The notes beneath the pieces were generated by a model, which was not told the origin of the DNA, ran no database searches, and saw only the letters and a list, made by a program, of their open reading frames with translations. Of a stretch of DNA of 5,776 nt, positions 1-5,776 are shown in pieces. The number at the start of each line of letters is the position of its first letter. Position 1 is the first letter of the stretch. Source of the DNA: Spartobacteria bacterium (lineage in GTDB: Bacteria; Verrucomicrobiota; Verrucomicrobiia; Chthoniobacterales; UBA10450); assembly GCA_021324035.1 (NCBI GenBank), contig JAJPJU010000013.1, positions 1 to 5,776 on the forward strand, in the 5' to 3' direction. The position numbers and the translations under genes were made by a program.

Positions 1-226
1 CGATCTGACGCGACCTCGAATTGCAAACGTTTCCGATCCGGTCGCTCAACAACCGCGAGATTATTGCCCGTTAACGCCAGCAACTTTTCTTGATTTCGGT
101 TTGCCCATTTTCGGGTCGCCGATCTTCGCCACAAATACATGCGTTGAGGACAGTTTAGTTTACAGGGCGGCTGTGTCAGACGCCGTTTTTGGTCGCCGTC
201 TCACCCAGACGGCCTACAATTCTTCA
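1..226. other. Upstream region without a confident gene
   Basis: No recognisable gene lies here. The plus-strand frame of the following dioxygenase stays open back to base 2, but its translation does not resemble the start of that family. On the minus strand a frame is open from an ATG at 140-138 to the window edge (46 codons, no stop). Its later part includes a plausible-looking stretch, LALTGNNLAVVERPDRKR. A minus-strand TAA lies just upstream of that ATG, and no Shine-Dalgarno sequence is visible. If the minus frame is real, 141-226 would be a divergent promoter region. I see no strong -35/-10 pair in either direction. Confidence 0.3.
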
Positions 227-1180
227 GTGAGACTTCACGGCATTCATCATATCACTGCGATCGCCGGCGATCCGCAGCGCAATGTTGATTTCTACACCCA
301 ACTGCTTGGCCTTCGGTTCGCTAAACGCACCGTCAATTTCGACGATCCGTCGACTTATCATTTGTACTATGGCGATCGAACTGGCCGGCCTGGCACGGCG
401 ATCACGTTTTTCGCATGGCCGGGAGCGCGCCGTGGCACGCGCGGAACGGGCCAGGTCGTGGCTACGAGTTTTGCAATTCCGAAAGATTCGCTCGGCTACT
501 GGAAAGCGCGTTTCGATGAGCATCACATTTTTCACGAAGTCGTCCCTGATCGTTTCAATGCTACCGCGCTGCGATTTATCGATCCGGACGGACTCATGCT
601 CGAGTTGATCGAGTCCAATCACCTTGATGATATCGATCTCAATTACGAAACCGAAGTACCGAAGAAATTCGCGATCCATGGGTTTCACTCGCCAACCCTG
701 CAGGTCCAACATTCAAAAAAGACCGAAGGCGTTCTCGCCATCCTCGGCTTCGAGTTGGTCGGCGAAGAAGCCGGGAGAAAACGATTCTCGGTCGATTCAA
801 AACTCACCAGCGCTTCCATTGATCTGGTCGAGCGGCCGGATGGACAATTTGGGATCAACTCGGCCGGAACGGTCCATCACATAGCCTTTCGATGTGCGGA
901 CGAGCTAGAACAATCGCATTGGCGCGAACAAATCGCCGCTCGCGGGCTCCACGTCACGCCGGTGATCGATCGGTTCTATTTTCATTCGATCTATTTCCGC
1001 GAACCGGGCGGAATTTTATTCGAAATTGCCACCGAAGGGCCCGGTTTTACGGCCGACGAACCGGCCGAACGGCTTGGCGAAACCTTAAAACTTCCGCCCC
1101 AATATGAAAAGCATCGGGCCGAGATTGAACAGGCGCTTCCGCCTATTTCCGTGGGGCCAAAGACGAAAACGGTGGGTTAA
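227..1180 (+). CDS. Ring-cleaving dioxygenase, VOC (glyoxalase/extradiol) superfamily, MhqO/PcpA-like
   Basis: Likely a cytoplasmic Fe(II)-dependent extradiol dioxygenase opening (hydro)quinol-type rings, as the MhqO, LinE and PcpA relatives do; the true substrate cannot be read from sequence. With the GTG start it has 317 residues, close to the family's usual 310-320. Two VOC modules are visible. The first (about 5-127) opens with GIHHITAI and contains TVNFDDPSTYHLYYGD, a strong family signature. The second (about 150-275) contains VHHIAF and GGILFEIATEGPGF. Probable metal ligands are one His of H7/H8, one of H217/H218, and E266. The 49-residue spacing from H217 to E266 matches what I recall for PcpA. 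The start is uncertain. GTG 227 gives the canonical N-terminus (MRLHGIHH) but lacks a clear ribosome site. GTG 173 follows AGGGCGG, and TTG 101 is also in frame. Only 48 bases separate the stop from aroF. Family assignment is firm; start and substrate are not. Confidence 0.85.
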   Translation: MRLHGIHHITAIAGDPQRNVDFYTQLLGLRFAKRTVNFDDPSTYHLYYGDRTGRPGTAITFFAWPGARRGTRGTGQVVATSFAIPKDSLGYWKARFDEHHIFHEVVPDRFNATALRFIDPDGLMLELIESNHLDDIDLNYETEVPKKFAIHGFHSPTLQVQHSKKTEGVLAILGFELVGEEAGRKRFSVDSKLTSASIDLVERPDGQFGINSAGTVHHIAFRCADELEQSHWREQIAARGLHVTPVIDRFYFHSIYFREPGGILFEIATEGPGFTADEPAERLGETLKLPPQYEKHRAEIEQALPPISVGPKTKTVG

Positions 1181-1194
1181 ATTTGACCGAAGGG

Positions 1195-1200
1195 TATAAT
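1195..1200 (+). promoter_or_regulatory. Possible -10 element ahead of aroF
   Basis: A perfect TATAAT lies in the 48-base gap between the dioxygenase gene and aroF, which would start transcription near 1207 and leave a leader of about 22 bases. No good -35 hexamer stands 16-18 bases upstream; a TTGACC at 1183-1188 is only 6 bases away and cannot serve. It may be a weak or activator-dependent promoter, or chance. It is the only sign that aroF could be expressed independently of the dioxygenase gene. Confidence 0.3.
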
Positions 1201-1228
1201 TCCGGGTAAGTAAACGCCTTTTCACGCC

Positions 1229-2251
1229 ATGCTCATTGTAATGACCGCCCATGCGGGCAAAGCCGAAGTCGATAACGTGATTCGCGTCGTCGAAGCCCTC
1301 GGTTTTCGCGCCCACGTTATGCCAGGTGCAACCCGCACGGCGATTGGCGTCACCGGCAATCAAGGCGCGGTCGATCTTTCCCATTTCGAAAATCTTCCCG
1401 GTGTTGCGGAAGCGATCCGGGTCACCAAACCCTACAAGCTCATCTCGCTTGATCTAAAAGCAGAGCGGACGGTGGTCGACCTTGGCGACGGCGCACGCAT
1501 CGGCGACGGTTCGCTCGCGATCATCGCCGGGCCGTGTGCGATCGAGAACAGCAAACAAGCGTTTGCGATTGCGGATGTGATCCAGCGAAGTGGCGCGAAA
1601 TTTTTCCGCGGCGGCGCATTCAAGCCGCGAACGTCGCCTTACGCGTTTTCCGGACTGGGCGACGCCGCATTGAAGATTCTCGCTGACATCCGGAAGGAAT
1701 TTGGTTTGAAGATCGTGAGCGAGGCGCTCGACGAAGCAAGTCTCGACCTTGTCGAAAAATATGCCGACATGATTCAGATCGGCGCGCGCAATATGCAGAA
1801 CTTCACCCTTCTGCGGCGAGCTGGTCGTTCCAAACTGCCGGTGCTGTTGAAACGCGGAATGGCGGCAACGTTGGAAGAGTGGTTGCTCGCAGCCGAGTAC
1901 ATCATGGCCGAAGGCAATTACAACATCGTGTTGTGTGAGCGCGGTGTTCGCACGTTCGCCCAGCACACCCGAAACACTCTCGATCTCGCTGCCGTGCCCG
2001 CCGTCCGAAAAATTTCCCATTTGCCGGTGATCGTTGACGCGGCGCACGGAACCGGCCGCAGTTACATGGTCACGCCGCTGGCGCGCGCGGGAGTTGCGGT
2101 AGGCGCCGATGGATTAATGGTCGAAGTGCATGGCCGTCCGGAAGAAGCGCTTTCCGACGGCGCACAGTCACTCATGTTCGACGAGTACGAACAAATGGTG
2201 CGCGAAGTCCGGCGAATTCACGACGTCATTTCGCACAACGGCGCGATCTAA
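1229..2251 (+). CDS. aroF: 3-deoxy-7-phosphoheptulonate (DAHP) synthase, type I-beta
   Basis: Condenses phosphoenolpyruvate and erythrose 4-phosphate to DAHP, the first step of the shikimate pathway to chorismate; cytoplasmic. The 340-residue length and layout match the Thermotoga-type enzyme. Residues 1-70 form the ferredoxin-like regulatory domain ([22 protein letters not shown]), known in relatives to mediate feedback inhibition by Tyr/Phe. Residues 90-336 form the catalytic barrel. Visible motifs are IIAGPCAIE (98-106), [16 protein letters not shown] (127-142), [10 protein letters not shown] (183-192), [13 protein letters not shown] (206-218) and DAAHGTGR (270-277). Metal ligands are predicted as C103, H273, E299 and D310, each one position beyond the Thermotoga residues as I recall them. 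The ATG start matches the family N-terminus, though no clear ribosome site precedes it. The gene converges on trpG and their stop codons overlap. No terminator is visible at the 3' end. A chorismate mutase fusion is absent. Confidence 0.95.
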   Translation: MLIVMTAHAGKAEVDNVIRVVEALGFRAHVMPGATRTAIGVTGNQGAVDLSHFENLPGVAEAIRVTKPYKLISLDLKAERTVVDLGDGARIGDGSLAIIAGPCAIENSKQAFAIADVIQRSGAKFFRGGAFKPRTSPYAFSGLGDAALKILADIRKEFGLKIVSEALDEASLDLVEKYADMIQIGARNMQNFTLLRRAGRSKLPVLLKRGMAATLEEWLLAAEYIMAEGNYNIVLCERGVRTFAQHTRNTLDLAAVPAVRKISHLPVIVDAAHGTGRSYMVTPLARAGVAVGADGLMVEVHGRPEEALSDGAQSLMFDEYEQMVREVRRIHDVISHNGAI

Positions 2252-2817
2252 ATTCGCAAAAAGTTCGCGAGCAGCTTGCGGCCTTCGGTCGTGAGGATCG
2301 ATTCGGGGTGGAATTGCACCCCGTGAATCGGAAATTCGCGGTGCTGTAATCCCATGATTTCGCCGGCGTCCGTCTCGGCCGTGATCTCCAGCGATTTCGG
2401 CAACGAATCGCGTTTCACGATCAGCGAGTGGTAACGAGTCGCTTCCAGGGGCTGAGCCAAATCTTTGAATACGCCGCGGTCTCGATGATGAATTTGCGAT
2501 GTCTTGCCATGCATCAATTTGTCGGCGCGAACAACGTCGCCGCCGAAAACCTGCGCGACACATTGATGGCCCAGACAAACGCCGAGAATCGGAACGCGCG
2601 AGCCAAATTCGCGAATGAGATCGGAACTGATTCCCGCATTCTCCGGCCGGCCCGGGCCTGGCGAGATACAAATCCGGTCCGGCTCGAATTTCTTGACGTC
2701 GTCGATCGCGATTTCGTCGTTTCGCTTTACGATCACGTCGACATCGGGCATCTCACCAAAAAGCTGGACGAGGTTGTAGGTGAACGAATCGTAGTTATCG
2801 ATGACGAGCAATTTCAT
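2248..2817 (-). CDS. trpG: Anthranilate synthase component II, glutamine amidotransferase
   Basis: Hydrolyses glutamine and channels ammonia to TrpE for conversion of chorismate to anthranilate, the first committed step of tryptophan synthesis. The 189-residue protein is a complete class I amidotransferase of normal length. It shows the N-terminal [14 protein letters not shown], the oxyanion motif [12 protein letters not shown] (51-62), the nucleophile elbow GVCLGHQ with C81, and GVQFHPES with H170 and E172 completing the triad. RYHSLIV (128-134) is also typical. The ATG overlaps the trpE stop as ATGA (2817-2814), and AGGA lies 4 bases upstream inside the trpE end, so translation is probably coupled. 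The same family includes PabA, and in many bacteria one protein serves both TrpE and PabB; this dual role is possible here, since no separate pabA is in the window. The TAG stop interlocks with the aroF TAA. Confidence 0.95.
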   Translation of the reverse strand: MKLLVIDNYDSFTYNLVQLFGEMPDVDVIVKRNDEIAIDDVKKFEPDRICISPGPGRPENAGISSDLIREFGSRVPILGVCLGHQCVAQVFGGDVVRADKLMHGKTSQIHHRDRGVFKDLAQPLEATRYHSLIVKRDSLPKSLEITAETDAGEIMGLQHREFPIHGVQFHPESILTTEGRKLLANFLRI

Positions 2818-4274
2818 TGATTCCTAGCGCGCGCGAGCGCGGCCAGCATCGCTTTCGCCTTGTTGAGACATTCATCGAACTCTTTCGCCGGATCAGAGTC
2901 GGCGACGATGCCGGCGCCGGTCTGCAGATATGCTTTGCCGTTTTTCAACACGATCGACCGAATAGCGATGCAGCTGTCGTGCGAGCCGTCGAATCCGAAG
3001 TAGCCGACGATCCCGGCGTAAAATCCGCGCCGCGCTTTCTCGAGATCGGCAATGATTTGCATCGCCCGAATTTTCGGGGCGCCTGAGACGGTGCCGGCGG
3101 GAAACGTTGCGCGAATGGCGTCGAACGAGGTCTTCTCTTCGCGCAAACGCGCGACAATGTGGGAGACGATGTGCATCACGTGGCTGTAACGTTCGATCAC
3201 CATTTGTTCGGTGACTGCGACGCTTCCGAATTCTGCGACACGGCCGAGATCGTTTCGGCCGAGATCAATTAACATAACGTGCTCGGCGCGTTCCTTTGGA
3301 TCGACAATCAGCTGTTGCGCGAGTTGTTCATCTTCGGCTGAATCTCGGCCCCTCCGATAAGTTCCGGCAATTGGCCGCAACTCCGCAACCCGATCACGCA
3401 CTCGAAGATGAACTTCCGGCGAACTGCCGAGCACCGCGAAGTTCGGATCGAATCGCAGACAGAACATGTATGGCGACGGATTTCCGAAACGGAGCGCGCG
3501 ATAAAGATCGAGCGGTTCGCCTTCAAAATCGGTTTCGAACCGCTGCGACAGAACAACCTGAAAGATGTCGCCAGCGCCAATCAAATCCTTGGCTTTAATC
3601 ACCATCGATTCGAACTCCGAACGAGTAGTGTTGCTGGCCGGGGAGGGGAGGTTGGTCGCGGGTTTTGCGTCTATCGATCGCAGGGTGCGTTGCTGCCCGA
3701 GCTTTGCCCCGGCGTCTTCAAGTTTCGTCACCGCGCAATCGTACGCTTGATCGATTGAAGCCTCGTCGTCGATGTGGGCGTTGCAAATAAGTCGAAGTTT
3801 TCGAAAACGGTGATCGAAGACCAGCAGCATCCGCGGGATCACAAAAATCATTTCCGGAATTTTCAGATCGTCACGCGGATGGATCGGAACGGTTGGCTCA
3901 AAGAAACGAACGACGTCATACCCGATGTAACCGACCGCGCCGCCAACAAAGTGGGGAACATTGTCCGCGCCGACAAATTTGAAACGGTCGAGGATTTTTT
4001 GAAGGTCGATGAGCGGGTCGCCTTTGCTATCGGCGCTGTTGAACGTGACCAGCGGATCAAATCCAATGAAGGAGAATCGTCCGAGTTCCTCGTTGCGCTC
4101 GGCCGATTCGAAAAGAAAACACGGCCCGCCGCTGTCGATTTTGGCAAAGGCGGAGACTGGCGTCTCCACATCGGCCACCAGGTCTACAATCAAGGGAACG
4201 AGATTGCCGCGCTTCGCGAGTTCGCGGAACTCGTCCCGTGTCGGAGTTATCGAATATTTGATCGTTGAACCCAT
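2814..4274 (-). CDS. trpE: Anthranilate synthase component I
   Basis: Converts chorismate plus ammonia (supplied by TrpG) to anthranilate and pyruvate; cytoplasmic. With the ATG at 4274 the protein has 486 residues, a normal length. The N-terminal domain has the tryptophan-site segment FLFESAE (53-59). The chorismate-binding domain has NPSPYMFCL (265-273), SSPEVHL (284-290), [10 protein letters not shown] (300-309), DLGRNDLGR (337-345), catalytic H368 in SHVMHIVS, and [11 protein letters not shown] (391-401). PIAGT, with Ala where PabB enzymes carry Lys, argues for anthranilate rather than aminodeoxychorismate synthase. The retained FESAE and NPSPYMF segments suggest feedback inhibition by tryptophan. 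An in-frame TTG at 4319 would add 15 residues encoded by a palindromic repeat; the ATG fits family N-termini better, though neither start has a good ribosome site. No Trp-rich leader peptide or attenuator was found upstream. trpG follows with a 3-base ATGA overlap. Confidence 0.94.
   Translation of the reverse strand: MGSTIKYSITPTRDEFRELAKRGNLVPLIVDLVADVETPVSAFAKIDSGGPCFLFESAERNEELGRFSFIGFDPLVTFNSADSKGDPLIDLQKILDRFKFVGADNVPHFVGGAVGYIGYDVVRFFEPTVPIHPRDDLKIPEMIFVIPRMLLVFDHRFRKLRLICNAHIDDEASIDQAYDCAVTKLEDAGAKLGQQRTLRSIDAKPATNLPSPASNTTRSEFESMVIKAKDLIGAGDIFQVVLSQRFETDFEGEPLDLYRALRFGNPSPYMFCLRFDPNFAVLGSSPEVHLRVRDRVAELRPIAGTYRRGRDSAEDEQLAQQLIVDPKERAEHVMLIDLGRNDLGRVAEFGSVAVTEQMVIERYSHVMHIVSHIVARLREEKTSFDAIRATFPAGTVSGAPKIRAMQIIADLEKARRGFYAGIVGYFGFDGSHDSCIAIRSIVLKNGKAYLQTGAGIVADSDPAKEFDECLNKAKAMLAALARARNQ
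2818..2825 (-). promoter_or_regulatory. Ribosome binding site for trpG inside trpE end
   Basis: On the minus strand AGGA (2825-2822) precedes the trpG ATG by 4 bases and lies within the last codons of trpE. Together with the ATGA stop/start overlap it supports coupled translation, which would keep the two anthranilate synthase subunits near 1:1. Confidence 0.6.
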
Positions 4275-4296
4275 GCGAGGACTTGAATTTATGGAA

Positions 4297-4316
4297 GGAC
4301 GACCTCCGTGTCGTCC
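4297..4316. repeat. Palindromic hairpin element in the trpE leader
   Basis: A perfect 7-bp inverted repeat has arms GGACGAC (4297-4303) and GTCGTCC (4310-4316) around a six-base CTCCGT spacer. It lies 23 bases upstream of the trpE ATG, so it would be transcribed in the trpE leader. A second, smaller hairpin follows at 4325-4339 (CTCGG / CCGAG, 5-base loop). Without a T-tract it is not a conventional terminator. Its form suggests a REP-like dispersed palindrome; I recall similar sequences in soil Verrucomicrobiota, but only one copy is visible here, so this is inference. It may affect trpE translation or mRNA stability. Confidence 0.5.
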
Positions 4317-4407
4317 CAAACTTTCTCGGTCGAGCCGAGGTCGTGGCTGCAGCGAATTTGCGGTTGCGGAATAGGCTTAGTGCGCCATTATTTGTGTCCC
4401 TTTTCGT

Positions 4408-4482
4408 GCGGGTGTAGCTCAGTGGTAGAGCATCTCGTTGCCAACGAGAATGTCGAGGGTTCAAGTCCCTTCACCCGCTCCA
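4408..4482 (+). tRNA. tRNA-Gly (anticodon GCC), CCA encoded
   Basis: A complete cloverleaf can be drawn. The acceptor stem is GCGGGTG (4408-4414) with CACCCGC (4472-4478). The D stem is GCTC/GAGC (4417-4420 and 4428-4431). The anticodon stem TCTCG/CGAGA (4433-4437 and 4445-4449) holds loop TTGCCAA, with anticodon GCC at 4440-4442. The variable loop has five bases. The T arm is GAGGG, loop TTCAAGT, CCCTT (4455-4471), with one G-U pair. T4479 is the discriminator, as usual for bacterial tRNA-Gly, and CCA is encoded at 4480-4482. It reads GGC and GGU codons. The gene stands alone and is divergent from trpE. A weak promoter could be TTGCGG (4364-4369) with CATTAT (4386-4391). No T-rich terminator follows; a 5-bp stem with a GAAA loop sits at 4497-4510. 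I see no integrase or attachment-site duplication beside it. Confidence 0.97.
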
Positions 4483-4589
4483 CCCCTCCGCATCGCCTCG
4501 CGAAAGCGGGAGCGAGTGCGCCGAAGCAAGGCAAGGACGGACCGCCCTGAACCTAGAAGCCACGGCTGGCAGGCCATTCTGTTTCCGCC

Positions 4590-4618
4590 TTGTCACCGGG
4601 CGCTGGATTTTCTTGAAT
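4590..4618 (+). promoter_or_regulatory. Candidate sigma-70-type promoter for the DUF6249-like gene
   Basis: TTGTCA (4590-4595; five of six matches to the -35 consensus) and TTGAAT (4613-4618; four of six to the -10) are separated by the optimal 17 bases. Transcription would begin near 4625, leaving a leader of about 36 bases before the ATG at 4661. It lies in the 178-base gap after the tRNA gene. This is a consensus match only; if the downstream sigma factor controls its own locus, a different ECF-type promoter could also exist. Confidence 0.35.
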
Positions 4619-4649
4619 CCAAACGCCCGCCGGGCTGCATCTCACTGCC

Positions 4650-4655
4650 AAAGGA
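4650..4655 (+). promoter_or_regulatory. Ribosome binding site that fixes the start at 4661
   Basis: AAAGGA ends 5 bases before the ATG at 4661. An earlier in-frame ATG at 4655 overlaps this site and a TTG at 4613 lacks one, so 4661 is the best start. That choice also places a signal peptide exactly at the N-terminus. Confidence 0.65.
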
Positions 4656-4660
4656 TGAAT

Positions 4661-5299
4661 ATGAAGAAATTCACTGTTTGTATCTGCTCAATGGTGCTCG
4701 CGTTGACGGCGTTAGCACAGCCGCCAGCCTCGACGACGCCTGTTAGTTCGCCGTCGGCAACGGCCTCGGCTTCGGTAGGGGCCTCACCGGGAAGCCTTGC
4801 GGACAAGATCCATCAAAAGATCGATAAGAAGATGAAAGGGCATCACGGAATTACCATTGATGGTGACGACGCCGATCTGGCGAACCTCAAATCCGACGAC
4901 ATTCCGGCGTTCGTCGTTCCAATCGTCGCGATCACGATGCTCACGATCTTCGGCGCTCCGGTGCTGATTGTCGCGTTCATCATGTATTTCGGGTTTTCCA
5001 AATCCCGAATGCAACACCGCACGGTCCGAATGCTGGCTGAAAAAGGTCAGCCGATTCCGCCGGCCCTGCTCGCGCCACCCACCCCAGCCGTCCGTCAGCG
5101 TCACGATATGCGCCGCGGGATTGTCCTGGTAATGGTGGGCGTTGGGATGATGATCACCTTTGGCGCCTGGAGTAGTTGGGAAGGCGGCGCCTGGGCGCTC
5201 GGAGTAATTCCATTCGTGATCGGGCTCGGCTATTTGCTGGTCTGGAAATTGGAAGGCGACAAGAAGAACGAGATTCCGCCGCCGCCGCCAACCCCGTAA
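4661..5299 (+). CDS. Signal-peptide membrane protein, DUF6249-like
   Basis: The function is unknown. The 212-residue protein begins with a classical signal peptide (MKKF, then a hydrophobic run to about residue 18, probable cleavage after ALA at 17-19) and no lipobox Cys. A Ser/Thr/Ala/Pro-rich linker (20-45) follows, then a charged segment (46-80: KIHQKIDKKMKGHH, later acidic with DGDDADL). Three hydrophobic segments follow: about 84-112, 152-168 and 177-195. Between the first and second is MLAEKGQPIPPALL (124-137), which I associate with the DUF6249 membrane domain; this recognition is from memory. The tail is KKNE followed by five prolines. It probably sits in the inner membrane with the linker and charged segment outside the cytoplasm. 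The ECF sigma gene starts 9 bases downstream in the same frame, so the two are probably co-transcribed and may be functionally linked. Nothing visible identifies it as an anti-sigma factor: there is no zinc-binding HxxxCxxC motif. Confidence 0.8.
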   Translation: MKKFTVCICSMVLALTALAQPPASTTPVSSPSATASASVGASPGSLADKIHQKIDKKMKGHHGITIDGDDADLANLKSDDIPAFVVPIVAITMLTIFGAPVLIVAFIMYFGFSKSRMQHRTVRMLAEKGQPIPPALLAPPTPAVRQRHDMRRGIVLVMVGVGMMITFGAWSSWEGGAWALGVIPFVIGLGYLLVWKLEGDKKNEIPPPPPTP

Positions 5300-5308
5300 T
5301 CTTCGGAT

Positions 5309-5776
5309 GTGGAGCTCACCGATGCCGATCTCATCTCTCGAGTTCTTGTCGACGACGACCAGCACGCTTTTGGCGAGCTGGTTCGCCGGCATCAATCGAG
5401 CGTCCGCGGTTTGTTGCGCCAGCTCACGCGCGGCGACGTGCAGCTGGCCGACGACCTCGCGCAGGAAGCTTTCATTCGTTCCTATAAAAACATTCGAAGT
5501 TTTCGCGGCGAAGCGAAATTTTCGACATGGCTTTATCGGATCGCCTACAATTGCTTTCGTGAAAACGCCCGCAAGCGCAAGGAACTCGTCGGGATCAACG
5601 AGGAACAATGGCAGGCCGAACAGGACCCTCAAACCGTTGACCCGGGTTTAAGACACGATCTTATGCATGCGCTGAGTTTGCTGCCGTTGCACGAGCGCTC
5701 AGCCGTTTTACTTTGCTGTCAGAACGGTCTGTCGCACGAAGAGGCATCGCGCGTGCTCGACATTCCGCTGGGAACG
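5309..5776 (+). CDS. ECF-type RNA polymerase sigma-70 factor (partial, runs off the right edge)
   Basis: Directs RNA polymerase to a specific promoter set, usually in response to an envelope or stress signal. The first 156 codons are present without a stop. From a GTG start the protein opens VELTDADLISRVLVDDDQ (V read as Met), typical of ECF factors. Region 2 follows with AFGELVRRH (20-28), DLAQEAF (47-53), and FSTWLYRIAYN (69-79) with the basic RENARKRK just after it, covering core binding and -10 recognition. A Glu/Gln-rich linker (about 90-112) leads into region 4: LSLLPLHERSAVLLCC, then GLSHEEASRVLDIPLGT, cut just before the expected VKSRL recognition helix. GTG 5309 is the first start after the in-frame TAA of the upstream gene, 9 bases away, with only a weak upstream GGA. 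An ATG at 5307 opens a different, non-homologous frame. Two adjacent Cys in region 4 are slightly unusual. ECF subgroup cannot be assigned without the C-terminus and the next gene. Confidence 0.93.
   Translation, partial: MELTDADLISRVLVDDDQHAFGELVRRHQSSVRGLLRQLTRGDVQLADDLAQEAFIRSYKNIRSFRGEAKFSTWLYRIAYNCFRENARKRKELVGINEEQWQAEQDPQTVDPGLRHDLMHALSLLPLHERSAVLLCCQNGLSHEEASRVLDIPLGT

Noticed and set aside
1183..1200. TTGACC plus TATAAT as a standard promoter pair ahead of aroF
   Set aside because: The two hexamers are separated by only 6 bases, far short of the required 16-18; only the -10 element was kept as a weak candidate.
1454..2047. Minus-strand open frame of 197 codons opposite aroF
   Set aside because: It is antisense to the catalytic barrel of DAHP synthase, and its translation has no recognisable motif.
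2168..2671. Minus-strand open frame of 167 codons overlapping trpG in another frame
   Set aside because: The trpG frame over the same bases has a full catalytic triad and family motifs; this one is Arg/Ser-rich shadow sequence.
3774..4268. Plus-strand open frame of 164 codons opposite trpE
   Set aside because: It is fully antisense to the conserved N-terminal part of trpE and shows no domain of its own.
4275..4407. Trp attenuator or leader peptide upstream of trpE
   Set aside because: The only short minus-strand start found there reads ATG GCG CAC TAA, with no Trp codons, and the hairpins lack a T-tract terminator.
4408..4482. tRNA-Gly as an integration site for a mobile element
   Set aside because: No integrase, no duplicated tRNA 3' end and no foreign-looking genes were seen within the window.
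4497..4510. Hairpin after the tRNA (CTCGC, GAAA loop, GCGGG) as a terminator
   Set aside because: The stem is only 5 bp with one T-G pair, competes with an alternative pairing to GCGAG at 4512-4516, and has no following T-tract.
4308..4550. Plus-strand open frame running through the tRNA gene
   Set aside because: It reads through a complete tRNA-Gly cloverleaf, so it is not a protein gene.
4784..5632. Minus-strand open frame of 282 codons opposite the membrane protein and sigma genes
   Set aside because: It lies antisense to two genes with clear family features, spans their junction, has low-complexity His/Arg/Asp-rich composition and matches no family I know. It is a by-product of codon bias.
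5307..5651. Plus-strand frame starting ATG at 5307, overlapping the sigma gene start
   Set aside because: The frame starting GTG at 5309 encodes a textbook ECF sigma factor across the same bases; the 5307 frame gives no family-like protein.

Overview
This 5.8 kb window is ordinary bacterial chromosome with moderate-to-high GC. It carries aromatic amino acid biosynthesis genes, one catabolic-type dioxygenase, one tRNA, and the start of an ECF sigma factor locus. No phage, insertion sequence, CRISPR or plasmid features were seen. The taxon cannot be fixed from the sequence. A short palindrome upstream of trpE (GGACGAC / GTCGTCC arms) resembles small dispersed repeats I associate with soil Verrucomicrobiota. 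That assignment is tentative and rests on memory, not on a search.

Layout, left to right. Positions 1-226 hold no confident gene; there is a weak hint of a divergent minus-strand reading frame leaving the window. At 227-1180 (+) lies a two-module VOC-fold ring-cleaving dioxygenase of the MhqO / PcpA / LinE type. It is followed after 48 bases by a type I-beta DAHP synthase (aroF, 1229-2251, +), the first enzyme of the shikimate pathway. Facing it on the minus strand is a translationally coupled trpE-trpG pair (4274-2814 and 2817-2248), the two subunits of anthranilate synthase. The stop codons of aroF and trpG interlock, so the two aromatic biosynthesis units converge with no intergenic space. 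The aroF product feeds chorismate synthesis, and TrpE/TrpG commits chorismate to tryptophan.

After the trpE leader, which contains the palindrome, a complete tRNA-Gly(GCC) gene with encoded CCA is transcribed on the + strand. Next comes a secreted or membrane-inserted small protein resembling the DUF6249 group (4661-5299, +). Nine bases beyond its stop, an ECF sigma-70 family factor starts with GTG (5309) and runs off the right edge inside region 4. The membrane protein and sigma factor probably form one transcription unit, possibly an envelope-responsive regulatory locus. Its anti-sigma partner, if any, would lie outside the window.

The window looks mostly conventional. The least understood part is the DUF6249-like protein / ECF sigma pair at the right end.
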